DNA of 64,000 nt from Cellulomonas sp. URHD0024. Its GTDB lineage: Bacteria; Actinomycetota; Actinomycetes; Actinomycetales; Cellulomonadaceae. Location: positions 682,001 to 746,000 of the forward strand of contig NZ_AUEW01000001.1 of NCBI RefSeq assembly GCF_000426185.1. Reading direction: 5' to 3'. The first letter of the stretch is position 1. Every line of letters begins with the position of its first letter. A model generated the notes under the pieces. That model saw only the letters and a program-made list of their open reading frames with translations, ran no database searches and was not told the DNA's origin. Below, piece by piece: positions 1-8,362 of this stretch. The translations under genes were made by a program, and so were the position numbers.

Positions 1-235
1 TGATCTTGCGCGGGCGCGCGAGCGACGCGACGAAGTCCTCGACCGACTCCGACGGCACGAAGTCGCCGTCGTCGCCGTGGTCCGCAACCAGCGACTCGGT
101 CTTCGCGTAGGACCGGTTGTGGATGGCGACGGTGTACCCGTTCCGCGCGAAGTTGCGTGCCAGGTTGCGGCCCATCACCGCCAACCCCGTGACGCCGATC
201 TGCGCGGTTCCGGTGGCGGTTCCTGAGGCGACCAT
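1..235 (-). CDS. gnd: 6-phosphogluconate dehydrogenase, N-terminal part (cut by window edge)
   Basis: The first 78 codons of NADP-dependent decarboxylating 6-phosphogluconate dehydrogenase, which converts 6-phosphogluconate to ribulose 5-phosphate in the pentose phosphate pathway. The visible part has the family's Rossmann start (QIGVTGLAVMGRNLARN) followed by GYTVAIHNRS, the NADP-binding region. The start at 235 is set by AGGAG about 9 bases upstream. A possible -10 hexamer (TAGGCT on the minus strand) lies at 327-332. The gene runs off the left edge. It is divergent from the DUF3000 gene. Confidence 0.9.
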   Translation of the reverse strand, partial: MVASGTATGTAQIGVTGLAVMGRNLARNFARNGYTVAIHNRSYAKTESLVADHGDDGDFVPSESVEDFVASLARPRKI

Positions 236-384
236 GCGGGAGAGCTCCTTCGAGGTGCCGTCCCCTGCGACCGGGTTGCGGGCGGGCGCGGGGGGCGACG
301 GGTCCGGGTGGTGGGTGCGCGCGCAAGCCTAGTGCGCACCGCCGGGCGACGGAGCGGCGTGCCGGACCGCAAGACGACACCGTC

Positions 385-987
385 GTGCGTACGCTCCACA
401 CCGTGACACCCGCTGGTCCGGAGGACGTGCCCGTCGAGTTCGTCAGTGCGCTGCGCTCGCTGCGTCAGGTGACCGTCCGCCCCGAGGTGATCCTCGACGA
501 GGTCCCCGGGCCGGCGCGCATCGCGCCGTTCTCCGCCGCGCTCACCGCAGAGATCCGGACCGCGCGCCGGTCCGTCGCGGCCGCCGAGCTCGCGTCCGGT
601 CGGTTCGTCGTCCTCTTCGACCCGGCCGGCCAGGAGGCGTGGGAGGGCCACTTCCGGCTCGTCACCCTGGTCCGGGCGACCCTCGAGGCCGAGGTCGGCG
701 CCGACCCGCTGCTCGCCGAGGTCGCCTGGAGCTGGTTCACCGACTCGCTCCGGGAGTCCGGGCTCGACCCGCACGCCGCTGGTGGGACCGTGACGCGGGT
801 GCTGTCGCAGAGCTTCGGTGCGCTCGACCGTCGCGCCGAGCAGACCGAGCTGGAGATCCGCGCGTCGTGGACCGCGACCGACGAGAATCTCGCCCCTCAC
901 CTGACCGCGTGGGCGACCCTGCTCTGCACTGCTGCCGGTCTGGAGCCGCTGCCCGAGGGTGTCGTCGCGCTGGGACCGCGCCGCTAG
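385..987 (+). CDS. DUF3000 domain protein
   Basis: A 200-aa soluble protein of the actinobacterial DUF3000 family, function unknown. The family is recognised from the N-terminal alternation of a PRPEV-like segment with hydrophobic strands and from its usual place next to an RNase D gene, as here. There is no signal peptide or membrane segment. A GTG start at 385 was used; a second in-frame GTG at 403 is possible because neither has a strong Shine-Dalgarno. The next regulator gene starts 38 bases after the stop. Confidence 0.75.
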   Translation: MRTLHTVTPAGPEDVPVEFVSALRSLRQVTVRPEVILDEVPGPARIAPFSAALTAEIRTARRSVAAAELASGRFVVLFDPAGQEAWEGHFRLVTLVRATLEAEVGADPLLAEVAWSWFTDSLRESGLDPHAAGGTVTRVLSQSFGALDRRAEQTELEIRASWTATDENLAPHLTAWATLLCTAAGLEPLPEGVVALGPRR

Positions 988-1024
988 CCTCAAGTCGACC
1001 GCTCGGGCTGCCGATGACTGGCAC

Positions 1025-1567
1025 GTGAGCATCGAGCCGCTGCGACGAGACCTGGCCCAGGCGCGTGGGCCCGAGCTTCGACGTACCCTGCCGAGCTCGC
1101 GTCCGCGGACCGCTGCCGCCGCACCGACCGCGGCGGGTGCGACAGCCCAGCAGATGTGCGTCGTGGTGACGGAGGTCGCCGACGGCGACGGTGGCGCGCT
1201 GGTGCGCAACCTGCGTCGCCGTGGAGCGCCGAGGGTCGTCGTCCTGACCCGGCGAGCCGCCCGACCCGAGCTCAGCATCCTGCTCGCCGGCGGCCTGCGC
1301 GGCGCCGTCGCCAGCACCACCTCCCCCACGCTGGCCCGGGCCGCGGCACCGACCGTCGCCCCGCCGCCCCTGCCCGAGCTGACGGCGCGAGAGGTCAGCG
1401 TCCTCAAGCTGGTCGCGGACGGACGGACCAACCGGCTCATCGGCGAGGAGCTCGGACTCTCGGCGCTCACCGTGAAGAGCCACCTGGCGCGCATCTCTCG
1501 CAAGCTGGGGACCGGCGACCGGGCCGAGCTCGTGGCCATCTCGATCCGCGGCGGCGTGCTGTCCTGA
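1025..1567 (+). CDS. LuxR-type HTH regulator with degenerate receiver-like N-terminus
   Basis: A 180-aa DNA-binding protein. The C-terminal 60 residues form a clear LuxR/FixJ helix-turn-helix (ELTAREVSVLKLVADG...TVKSHLARISRKL). The first 110 residues have the alternating strand/helix feel of a response-regulator receiver (CVVVTEV...RVVVLTRRA) but lack the acidic pocket and phospho-acceptor Asp, so phosphorylation control looks lost. The GTG at 1025 was chosen because longer starts would run back into the DUF3000 gene. It probably acts independently of a histidine kinase. The target is unknown. Confidence 0.7.
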   Translation: MSIEPLRRDLAQARGPELRRTLPSSRPRTAAAAPTAAGATAQQMCVVVTEVADGDGGALVRNLRRRGAPRVVVLTRRAARPELSILLAGGLRGAVASTTSPTLARAAAPTVAPPPLPELTAREVSVLKLVADGRTNRLIGEELGLSALTVKSHLARISRKLGTGDRAELVAISIRGGVLS

Positions 1568-1625
1568 CCGTCGCCTGACCGGTTCGCTTCCGCGCGGCCT
1601 GCGCAGATGCATCGGTCTCGTCGCT

Positions 1626-1631
1626 TACGGT
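1626..1631 (+). promoter_or_regulatory. -10-like TACGGT for leaderless RNase D transcript
   Basis: A TAnnnT hexamer ends 7 bases before the RNase D ATG, and no Shine-Dalgarno is present. This spacing is what a leaderless actinobacterial mRNA would show. Confidence 0.4.
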
Positions 1632-1638
1632 TGCTGTC

Positions 1639-2922
1639 ATGCGACCTGAGGTGACCCCCGAGCTGCCGGCCGGGGGGTCCGAGCCGCTCGGTGTCGTGCC
1701 CGATGACGCCGCAACGAGCGGCCCCGAGATCGTCATGCTCTCCGAGCCGGCCGAGGGGATCCCGCCCGTCGTCGAGACGCCCGAAGCCCTGGCCGCCGTC
1801 GTCGCCGCGTTCGGTGCCGGTACCGGCCCGGTGGCCGTGGACGCCGAGCGCGCGTCCGGCTACCGCTACGGCCAGCGCACCTACCTCGTCCAGATCCGGC
1901 GCGAGGGGGCCGGGACCGCACTGATCGACCCGATCGCGGTCCCCGACCTCTCCTCGCTCTCCCAGGCGCTCGTGGGCGTCGAGTGGGTGCTGCACGCGGC
2001 GTCCCAGGACCTGCCCGGCCTGGTCGAGCAGGGGATGGTGCCCAGCCGGGTGTTCGACACCGAGCTCGGCGCGCGACTGCTCGGGATGGAGCGGGTCGGG
2101 CTCGCCGCGGTCGTCGCAGATGCGCTCGGACTCGGGCTCGCCAAGGAGCACTCCGCGGTCGACTGGTCCACCCGCCCACTGCCCACCGAGTGGCTGCGGT
2201 ACGCGGCGCTCGACGTCGAGGTCCTGATCGAGCTGCGCGAGATCCTGGCCGAGAGGCTGGCCGTGGCCGGGAAGGCGGAGTGGGCCGCCCAGGAGTTCGA
2301 GGCGGTGCGCACCGCGCCGCCGCCTCCCCCGCGGGTCGAGCCGTGGCGTCGGGTCTCTGGCCTGCACGCGATCCGCGACGCGCGGCGGTTGGCCGTCGTG
2401 CGCGAGCTGTGGCTGACCCGCGACCAGAACGCTCGTGAGCGCGACATCTCCCCCGGCCGCGTCCTGCCCGACCATGCGATCGTCGCGGCCGCACAGGCAC
2501 TGCCGGTGTCCGTCGCGCAGCTGACCGCCCTCCCGGCCTTCGCCGGGAAGGGCACACGTCGACGCGCCACCCTCTGGCAGCAGGCGATCGACCGCGCCCT
2601 CGCCGAGCCTGACAGTCACCTGCCCTCGGTGCGCGGACCCAAGAGCGATGCCCCACCGCCGCCCCGCGCATGGGCGGAGAAGGATCCGGGTGCTGCGGCT
2701 CGTCTGGGTGCGGCTCGTGAGGCCGTGGCCACCTTGTCCGCGCAGTGGTCGGTGCCCGCGGAGAACCTCTTGCAGCCGGACCTGCTCCGGCGGCTGTGCT
2801 GGACCCCGCCCGCCACCCTGGACGTCGACGGGATCGCCACGTTCCTGCGTGCCGGTGGCGCCCGCCCGTGGCAGGTCGCGCTCGTCGGACCCCGGTTGGC
2901 GGAGGCGTTCGCGACCCTCTGA
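1639..2922 (+). CDS. rnd: Ribonuclease D with HRDC domain
   Basis: A 427-aa 3'-5' exoribonuclease of the DEDDy family, expected to trim tRNA and other stable RNA 3' ends. The exonuclease core carries D68 and E70 (VDAE), D124 in HAASQDL, and Y188/D192 in YAALD, the complete DEDDy set. An HRDC domain follows (roughly residues 235-320: GLHAIRDARRLAVVRELW...), then a second HRDC-like region towards the C-terminus. The first 45 residues are acidic and Pro-rich, as in other actinobacterial members. No Shine-Dalgarno precedes the ATG; see the leaderless promoter at 1626. Confidence 0.9.
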   Translation: MRPEVTPELPAGGSEPLGVVPDDAATSGPEIVMLSEPAEGIPPVVETPEALAAVVAAFGAGTGPVAVDAERASGYRYGQRTYLVQIRREGAGTALIDPIAVPDLSSLSQALVGVEWVLHAASQDLPGLVEQGMVPSRVFDTELGARLLGMERVGLAAVVADALGLGLAKEHSAVDWSTRPLPTEWLRYAALDVEVLIELREILAERLAVAGKAEWAAQEFEAVRTAPPPPPRVEPWRRVSGLHAIRDARRLAVVRELWLTRDQNARERDISPGRVLPDHAIVAAAQALPVSVAQLTALPAFAGKGTRRRATLWQQAIDRALAEPDSHLPSVRGPKSDAPPPPRAWAEKDPGAAARLGAAREAVATLSAQWSVPAENLLQPDLLRRLCWTPPATLDVDGIATFLRAGGARPWQVALVGPRLAEAFATL

Positions 2923-2930
2923 GGCGCGCT

Positions 2931-2946
2931 GTTACTGTTCGGTAAC
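2931..2946. promoter_or_regulatory. Inverted repeat GTTAC-N6-GTAAC, possible fad operator
   Basis: A 16-bp pseudo-palindrome lies 100 bp upstream of the beta-oxidation operon, immediately after the RNase D stop. Its size and form are typical of TetR-family operators, which often control fatty-acid genes. No regulator gene lies next to it. Confidence 0.35.
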
Positions 2947-3046
2947 TTACGGCTCGCGCCGCTCGGGGCACCCGGGTAGCGTCGAACCGTCGCGGGCTCG
3001 CAGTCGCGTGCCCGCCGGACACCGTCGTCCCGCCTTGGAGGCCTGG

Positions 3047-4288
3047 ATGCCCACCCCCGCTCCGCGTGTCCGTCGCGTCGTGTTCGTCGACGGGGTACGC
3101 ACCCCGTTCGGTCGGGCACGCAAGGACGGCCTGTACGCGAACACCCGCGCCGACGACCTGTCGGTCAAGACCATCCGCGAGCTGCTGCGCCGGCACCCGT
3201 CGCTCCCGCCGGAGCGGGTGGACGAGGTCGCCATCGCGGCCACCACGCAGCAGGGCGACCAGGGGTTGACCCTGGGTCGCACGGTCGGTGTGCTGGCCGG
3301 CCTGCCACGATCGGTCCCCGGCTACGCCATCGACCGCATGTGCGCGGGCGCGATGACCGCGGTGACCAGCACGGCAGCCGCGATCGGTGTGGGCGCCCAG
3401 GACGTCGCGCTCGCCGGTGGCGTCGAGCACATGGGCCACCACCCGATGGGCTTCGACGCCGACCCGAACCCCAGGTTCCTGTCCGAGCGGCTCGTCGAGA
3501 ACGACGCGCTCAACATGGGCGTGACGGCCGAGAACCTGCACGACACCTTCCCCGCACTGACGCGCGAGCGTGCAGACGCGTTCGGCGCCGCCAGCCAGGC
3601 CAAGTACGCGGCGGCGCTGGCCGCCGGGAAGATCGACCCCGACCTCGTCCCCGTGGCCCTGCGCGACCCGGAGAACGGCTGGGGTCTGGCGACCGCCGAC
3701 GAACCGCCGCGTCCCGGCACCACCGTCGAGGCGATCCGGGCGCTGCCCACCCCGTTCCGGCCCGGTGGCCGCGTCACCGCCGGGACGGCCGCTCCGCTGA
3801 CCGACGGCGCCGCGTCCTGCCTGCTCGCCGCCGAGGACACCGCATCCGAGCTCGGCCTGCCGGCCCGGATGCGGATGGTCTCGTTCGCGTACGCGGGTGT
3901 GGAGCCGTCGATCATGGGCATCGGTCCGGTGCCGGCCACCACCAAGGCCCTGCAGCGTGCCGGGCTGACGATCGACGACATCGGCCTGTTCGAGATCAAC
4001 GAGGCGTTCGCGGTGCAGGTGCTGTCGTTCCTCGACGCGTTCGGCATCGCCGACGACGACCCGCGGGTGAACCAGTACGGCGGCGCGATCGCGGTCGGTC
4101 ACCCGCTGGCGTCGTCGGGCGTCCGCCTCATGCTCCAGCTGGCCCGGCAGTTCGCCGACCACCCCGAGGTCCGGTACGGCCTCACGACGATGTGCGTCGG
4201 CCTCGGCCAGGGTGGAACCGTCGTCTGGGAGAACCCGAACCACACCGACTACGAGTCCTCCGACGCTTCTGAGGGGAGCGCCCTGTGA
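3047..4288 (+). CDS. fadA: Acetyl-CoA C-acyltransferase (3-ketoacyl-CoA thiolase)
   Basis: A 413-aa thiolase that cleaves 3-ketoacyl-CoA to acetyl-CoA plus a shortened acyl-CoA, the last step of fatty-acid beta-oxidation. The acyl-carrying nucleophile is C99 (DRMCAGAM). The second catalytic pair is in GHPLASSG (His) and TMCVGLGQGG (Cys). The ATG at 3047 has GGAG 8 bases upstream; longer in-frame extensions overlap RNase D and lack homology. The stop overlaps the start of the multifunctional FadB gene by 4 bases (GTGA), so the two are translationally coupled. Confidence 0.93.
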   Translation: MPTPAPRVRRVVFVDGVRTPFGRARKDGLYANTRADDLSVKTIRELLRRHPSLPPERVDEVAIAATTQQGDQGLTLGRTVGVLAGLPRSVPGYAIDRMCAGAMTAVTSTAAAIGVGAQDVALAGGVEHMGHHPMGFDADPNPRFLSERLVENDALNMGVTAENLHDTFPALTRERADAFGAASQAKYAAALAAGKIDPDLVPVALRDPENGWGLATADEPPRPGTTVEAIRALPTPFRPGGRVTAGTAAPLTDGAASCLLAAEDTASELGLPARMRMVSFAYAGVEPSIMGIGPVPATTKALQRAGLTIDDIGLFEINEAFAVQVLSFLDAFGIADDDPRVNQYGGAIAVGHPLASSGVRLMLQLARQFADHPEVRYGLTTMCVGLGQGGTVVWENPNHTDYESSDASEGSAL

Positions 4289-6399
4289 GCACGCCCACCG
4301 CCGAGCGACGTGCCGAGCGCGTCACCCACGCCCACGCCCGGGACATCCGCCTGCCCGGCGGCGGGGGCACCCTCGCCCTGGTCACCCTGGACAACGGCCT
4401 CGACCACACCAAGCCGACGACCCTCGGACCGCTGGGCATCGCCGAGCTCACGGCAACCCTCACGGGCCTCCAGGCCCGCGCCGCCGCCGGCGAGATCGTC
4501 GCGGTCGCAGTGACGGGCAAGCCGTACTTCTTCGTCGCCGGCGCCGACCTCACGCAGGTCGGGAGCATCACGGACCGCCCGACCGCGCTGGCGTTCGCCC
4601 GTGCCGGGCACGCCGCCTACGAGCTGCTGCACAGCATGGGCGTCCCCACGTTCGCGTTCGTGAACGGCGTCGCTCTCGGCGGCGGGCTCGAGCTCGCCCT
4701 CAACTGCGACTACCGCACCGCAGCGTCCGACGTGCGCGCGCTCGCGCTGCCCGAAGCGGGCCTCGGGCTCGTACCCGGCTGGGGCGGCGCCTACCTCGTG
4801 CCGCGCCTGGTGGGCATCGAGAAGGCGCTCGACGTCGTGCTGACGCGGCCTGCCACGAACAAGCCGTACGCGGCAGACGAGGCGGCGTCGATCGGTCTGG
4901 TGGACGTCGTCCTCGACCCGGCCGACTTCCTCGAGGAGTCCATCCGGTGGGCGGCCCGCGTGGTGTCCGGGGAGATTGCCGTCGAGCGACGTCCCCTCGA
5001 CCCGGCGCCCCTGTGGGACGGCGCCGTCGCCGTCGCGCGTCAACGGCTCGACGCCGTCGTCGCGGGTTCGCGCCCTGCACCCGGCCGCGCCCTGGATCTC
5101 GTCGCGGAGGCTCGCGACGCTTCTCGCACGGACGCGTTCGCGGCGGAGGACGAGGCACTCGCCGACCTGATCATGAGCGACGAGATGCGCGCCAGCGTGT
5201 ACGCGTTCGGGCTGGTGTCCGCGGGAAAGCGGCCCGCCGGCGCACCCGACCGCTCGCTCGCACAGCCCGTGACGCGCGTGGGCATCGTCGGTGCCGGACT
5301 CATGGCCGCGCAGATCGCGACCCTGTTCGCGCAGCGGCTCGGCGTCCCGGTCGTCATGCGCGACCTCGACCAGGAGCGTGTCGACAAGGGCCTTGCTGCC
5401 GTCAAGGCGACGGTGGACCGGCTCACCTCGACCGGTCGGATGGGGCAGGCGGCGGGCGCCCGGCTGCTGGGTTCGATCCACGGCACCACCGATCTCGCGG
5501 AGTTCGCGTCGTGCGATCTCGTCATCGAGGCGGTCACCGAGATCCTCGACCTGAAGAAGCGGGTGTTCGCCGAGCTGGAGACCGTCATCGCCCCCACGGC
5601 GATCCTGGCGACGAACACCAGCGCACTGTCCGTCAGCGCGATGGCCGCGGACCTGCAGCACCCCGAGCGCGTCGTCGGGCTGCACTTCTTCAACCCCGTC
5701 GCAGCGATGCCGCTGGTGGAGGTCGTGCAGGCCGAGCACACGTCGCTCGAGGCGCTCGCCACCGGGTTCGCCGTCGCCGCCAAGCTGCGCAAGACGGCCG
5801 TTCTGGTGGTGGACCGGCCCGGCTTCGTCGTCAACCGCCTGCTCGTCCTGCTCCTCGGGGTCATCGTCGACGCGGTCGAGCACGGAACCCCGGTCGAGGT
5901 GGCGGACCGTGCGCTGCGGCCCCTCGGGCTGCCCATGCCGCCGTTCGAGCTGTTCGACCTCGTCGGGCCCGCCGTCGGGCTGCACGTGCTGACGTCGCTG
6001 CGCGAGGACCTGGGTGACCGGTTCCCGCGCTCCCCCGGCCTCGAGAAGCTCGTCGCGGACGGTACGCGCATCGTCCTGCCGGCACCGGCCAAGGGGCTGC
6101 CCAAGCCGGTCGACCCGGCGATCCAGGCGGCGTTCACGGAACAGGCGGTCGGGACACCGCTCGACGAGGCCGGGGTACGCAGCAGCGTGCTGACCGCACT
6201 GACCGTCGAGGTCGGTCACATGCTCGCCGAGGGCGTCGTCTCCGCGCCCCAGCAGATCGACCTCTGCATGATCCTGGGCGCCGGCTGGGGCTTCCACCTG
6301 GGCGGTCTCACGCCGTACCTGGACCGCACCGGCTACTCGGAGCGCGTGCTGGGCCGACGCCTGCTGCCGGACGGCGTCGCCAACGTTCCGACCGTGTGA
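4285..6399 (+). CDS. fadB: FadB/FadJ-type enoyl-CoA hydratase / 3-hydroxyacyl-CoA dehydrogenase
   Basis: A 704-aa bifunctional beta-oxidation enzyme. Residues about 20-230 form the crotonase domain, with the oxyanion segment GVALGGGLELALNCDYR and the Glu of LPEAGLGLVPGWGG. Residues about 330-700 are the NAD-dependent hydroxyacyl-CoA dehydrogenase, with the nucleotide loop GIVGAGLMAAQIA, the HFFNPVAAMPLVEVV motif and DRPGFVVNRLL. It starts with GTG inside the thiolase stop. The pair would form an alpha/beta beta-oxidation complex in the cytoplasm. The operon ends at a strong hairpin just downstream. Confidence 0.93.
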   Translation: MSTPTAERRAERVTHAHARDIRLPGGGGTLALVTLDNGLDHTKPTTLGPLGIAELTATLTGLQARAAAGEIVAVAVTGKPYFFVAGADLTQVGSITDRPTALAFARAGHAAYELLHSMGVPTFAFVNGVALGGGLELALNCDYRTAASDVRALALPEAGLGLVPGWGGAYLVPRLVGIEKALDVVLTRPATNKPYAADEAASIGLVDVVLDPADFLEESIRWAARVVSGEIAVERRPLDPAPLWDGAVAVARQRLDAVVAGSRPAPGRALDLVAEARDASRTDAFAAEDEALADLIMSDEMRASVYAFGLVSAGKRPAGAPDRSLAQPVTRVGIVGAGLMAAQIATLFAQRLGVPVVMRDLDQERVDKGLAAVKATVDRLTSTGRMGQAAGARLLGSIHGTTDLAEFASCDLVIEAVTEILDLKKRVFAELETVIAPTAILATNTSALSVSAMAADLQHPERVVGLHFFNPVAAMPLVEVVQAEHTSLEALATGFAVAAKLRKTAVLVVDRPGFVVNRLLVLLLGVIVDAVEHGTPVEVADRALRPLGLPMPPFELFDLVGPAVGLHVLTSLREDLGDRFPRSPGLEKLVADGTRIVLPAPAKGLPKPVDPAIQAAFTEQAVGTPLDEAGVRSSVLTALTVEVGHMLAEGVVSAPQQIDLCMILGAGWGFHLGGLTPYLDRTGYSERVLGRRLLPDGVANVPTV

Positions 6400-6402
6400 G
6401 AC

Positions 6403-6437
6403 GACGGGCGGCGGTCGGCACCCGGCCGCCGCCCGTC
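6403..6437. terminator. Bidirectional hairpin terminator
   Basis: A perfect 12-bp stem (GACGGGCGGCGG / CCGCCGCCCGTC) with an 11-nt loop fills the gap between two convergent genes, fadB and the GH127 gene. There is no U-tract, as is usual at this GC content. Confidence 0.75.
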
Positions 6438-6442
6438 CTGTC

Positions 6443-8362
6443 TCAGACCAGCGGTATCCAGACCCGCATGGTCGACGGTCCCCGGTTCGCCCAGTCGTGG
6501 TACTCGACGAGCGGCACCTCCGCGGTCGCGCCCGAGGTGGCCGCCTCGTGCAGAGCGTAGGGCCACGGCTCGTCCGTCGACCGTTCGAGCCCGAGCGTGG
6601 CCACGACCCGCCCGTCGACCACGTGCAGCGGGACCGCCGCGTCCAGCCGCACGTCGGCGACGTCGGCGGAGACGCCCGACTCGCCGAGGTCGACGGACTC
6701 CACGGCCAGGACGAGCGGGCCGCTCTCGACCGCGACGCACCCTCGCACCGCGTCGATGCGTGGGTCGGCTACGGACAGCCGCGGCCCGACCGGGAGCATC
6801 AGCTCCACGACGTCGCCGGCCGCGAAGGTCCGACGCACCGACACCGACCCCACGGGCACCGGCCGTACGCCGTCAGGAGTGCGCAGCGTGGCGCCGGCCG
6901 CCCAGGACGGTACTCGCATCCGCAGGGTCCATGGCTCGTCGTCGGAGTCGACCACCGTCACCCGGACCACCCCGTCGTGCGGGTACCCCGTCTCGACGTC
7001 GACAGCGATCGGGCGACCGTTCGGTAGGACCGTGCGGATGCGCGCGGGCGCGTACTGGTGGAGCTGCAGGCCGTCGTCGTCCGTCGTCGCGACGTACGAC
7101 GCCAGGCTGGCGAGCGTGCGTGCGACGTTGGGCGGGCAGCACGACACCGCGAACCACGGCGCGCGCATGGACGACGACGCCCGCGGGACGGCGACGTCGG
7201 TGGCAGGAACGGTTCCCGGGCGCCGCTGGTGCAACGTGTTGGTGTAGTAGAAGGACGTGCCGTCGTGCGAGGGTGACGTCGCCACCACGTTGTACAGCGT
7301 CCGCTCGATCAGGTCGGCGTACCGGGAGAGCCCCTGGGCGAGCAGCAGCCGCCACGAGAACATGATCGACCCGACGCCCGCGCAGGTCTCGGAGTAGGCG
7401 CGGTCCGGGGGCAGCACGAAGTCCTCTCCGAACGACTCGTCCAGGTGGTGCGACCCCTGCCCGCCCGTGATGTACGTACGGCGCGCGACCGTGTTCTCCC
7501 ACTGCGTGGTCAGCGCGGTGAGGAGCTCGGAGTCGTCGGTCTCGACGGCGACGTCGACGGCGCCCGCAGCGAGGTAGTTGGCGCGGACGGCGTGACCGCG
7601 CAGCACCGTTGCCTCACGGACCGGGACGTCGTCCTGGTAGTAGCCGCGACCGTACTCGATGTCGCCCAGCGTGCCCGTGCCGCGCCGCGCGACGAACAGT
7701 GCCGCCTGCTCGACGTACCGCGACTCCCCCGTCGCCCGGCCCAGCTCGGCGAGCGCCGGCTCGATCTCCGCGTGCCCGCAGACCGCGACCCGCCCGTCGG
7801 GACCGAAGACGGCCACCACGTGGTCGGCCGCACGACGCGCGACGTCGACCAGGCCGTCGTCGGCCGACGGGCGGGTCCGTAGCCGGGCCACGGCAGCCTG
7901 GAAGAGGTGCCCGTAGCAGTACAGCTCGTGACCCCACTCGAGATCGCTGTACCGATCGCCCTGCCCCGGACGTCCGAAGGCCGTGTTGAGGTACCCGTCA
8001 GGTTCCTGGGCGAGCGACACCCTGTGCACCAGGGCCGTGTACCGCCGGTCGAGGTCGGCGTCGTTGCTCCGGCCGATCTCCCAGGCCATCGCCTCGAGGA
8101 GCTTGTACACCTCGGAGTCCGAGAACTCGCGTCCGGTTCGTGCGCCGAGCGTGCCGGCCGCTGCGGCGTCGAAGTTCCCGATCCAGCCTTCCCGCTCCAA
8201 CCAGTGCTCGATGTGCGCGAGGGTCCTGGTCGCGTTGACCGCTTGCCGCTCCGCCCAGAAGCCTCCCGTGATCTCGATCTCGCCGAGCCCCAGCGGGCGC
8301 AGGGCGCCGCGGGAGGGGGCGACCGGCGTGGCGGCGGTCGTCGTCGTGGTGGTCATGGTCAT
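6443..8362 (-). CDS. GH127 beta-L-arabinofuranosidase
   Basis: A 639-aa glycoside hydrolase of family 127 (formerly DUF1680), releasing L-arabinose from beta-L-arabinofuranosides. The zinc-thiolate catalytic centre is complete: E325 and C327 (YSETCAG) and C408/C409 (VSCCPPN) align in spacing with Glu338, Cys340, Cys417 and Cys418 of Bifidobacterium HypBA1. E309 sits where the acid/base Glu322 would be. There is no signal peptide, so it acts on imported substrate. It is the last gene of a four-gene operon after a sugar-binding protein and two permeases, overlapping the upstream permease by ATGA. The N-terminus has an odd Met-Thr repeat. Confidence 0.9.
   Translation of the reverse strand: MTMTTTTTTAATPVAPSRGALRPLGLGEIEITGGFWAERQAVNATRTLAHIEHWLEREGWIGNFDAAAAGTLGARTGREFSDSEVYKLLEAMAWEIGRSNDADLDRRYTALVHRVSLAQEPDGYLNTAFGRPGQGDRYSDLEWGHELYCYGHLFQAAVARLRTRPSADDGLVDVARRAADHVVAVFGPDGRVAVCGHAEIEPALAELGRATGESRYVEQAALFVARRGTGTLGDIEYGRGYYQDDVPVREATVLRGHAVRANYLAAGAVDVAVETDDSELLTALTTQWENTVARRTYITGGQGSHHLDESFGEDFVLPPDRAYSETCAGVGSIMFSWRLLLAQGLSRYADLIERTLYNVVATSPSHDGTSFYYTNTLHQRRPGTVPATDVAVPRASSSMRAPWFAVSCCPPNVARTLASLASYVATTDDDGLQLHQYAPARIRTVLPNGRPIAVDVETGYPHDGVVRVTVVDSDDEPWTLRMRVPSWAAGATLRTPDGVRPVPVGSVSVRRTFAAGDVVELMLPVGPRLSVADPRIDAVRGCVAVESGPLVLAVESVDLGESGVSADVADVRLDAAVPLHVVDGRVVATLGLERSTDEPWPYALHEAATSGATAEVPLVEYHDWANRGPSTMRVWIPLV

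Noticed and set aside
175..2619. 814-codon open frame on the - strand opposite DUF3000, LuxR and RNase D genes
   Set aside because: Shadow frame; the + strand genes have recognised families and catalytic residues.
2648..3046. N-terminal extension of the thiolase
   Set aside because: The extension overlaps RNase D in another frame and is Arg/Pro-rich. The ATG at 3047 has a ribosome-binding site and begins thiolase homology.
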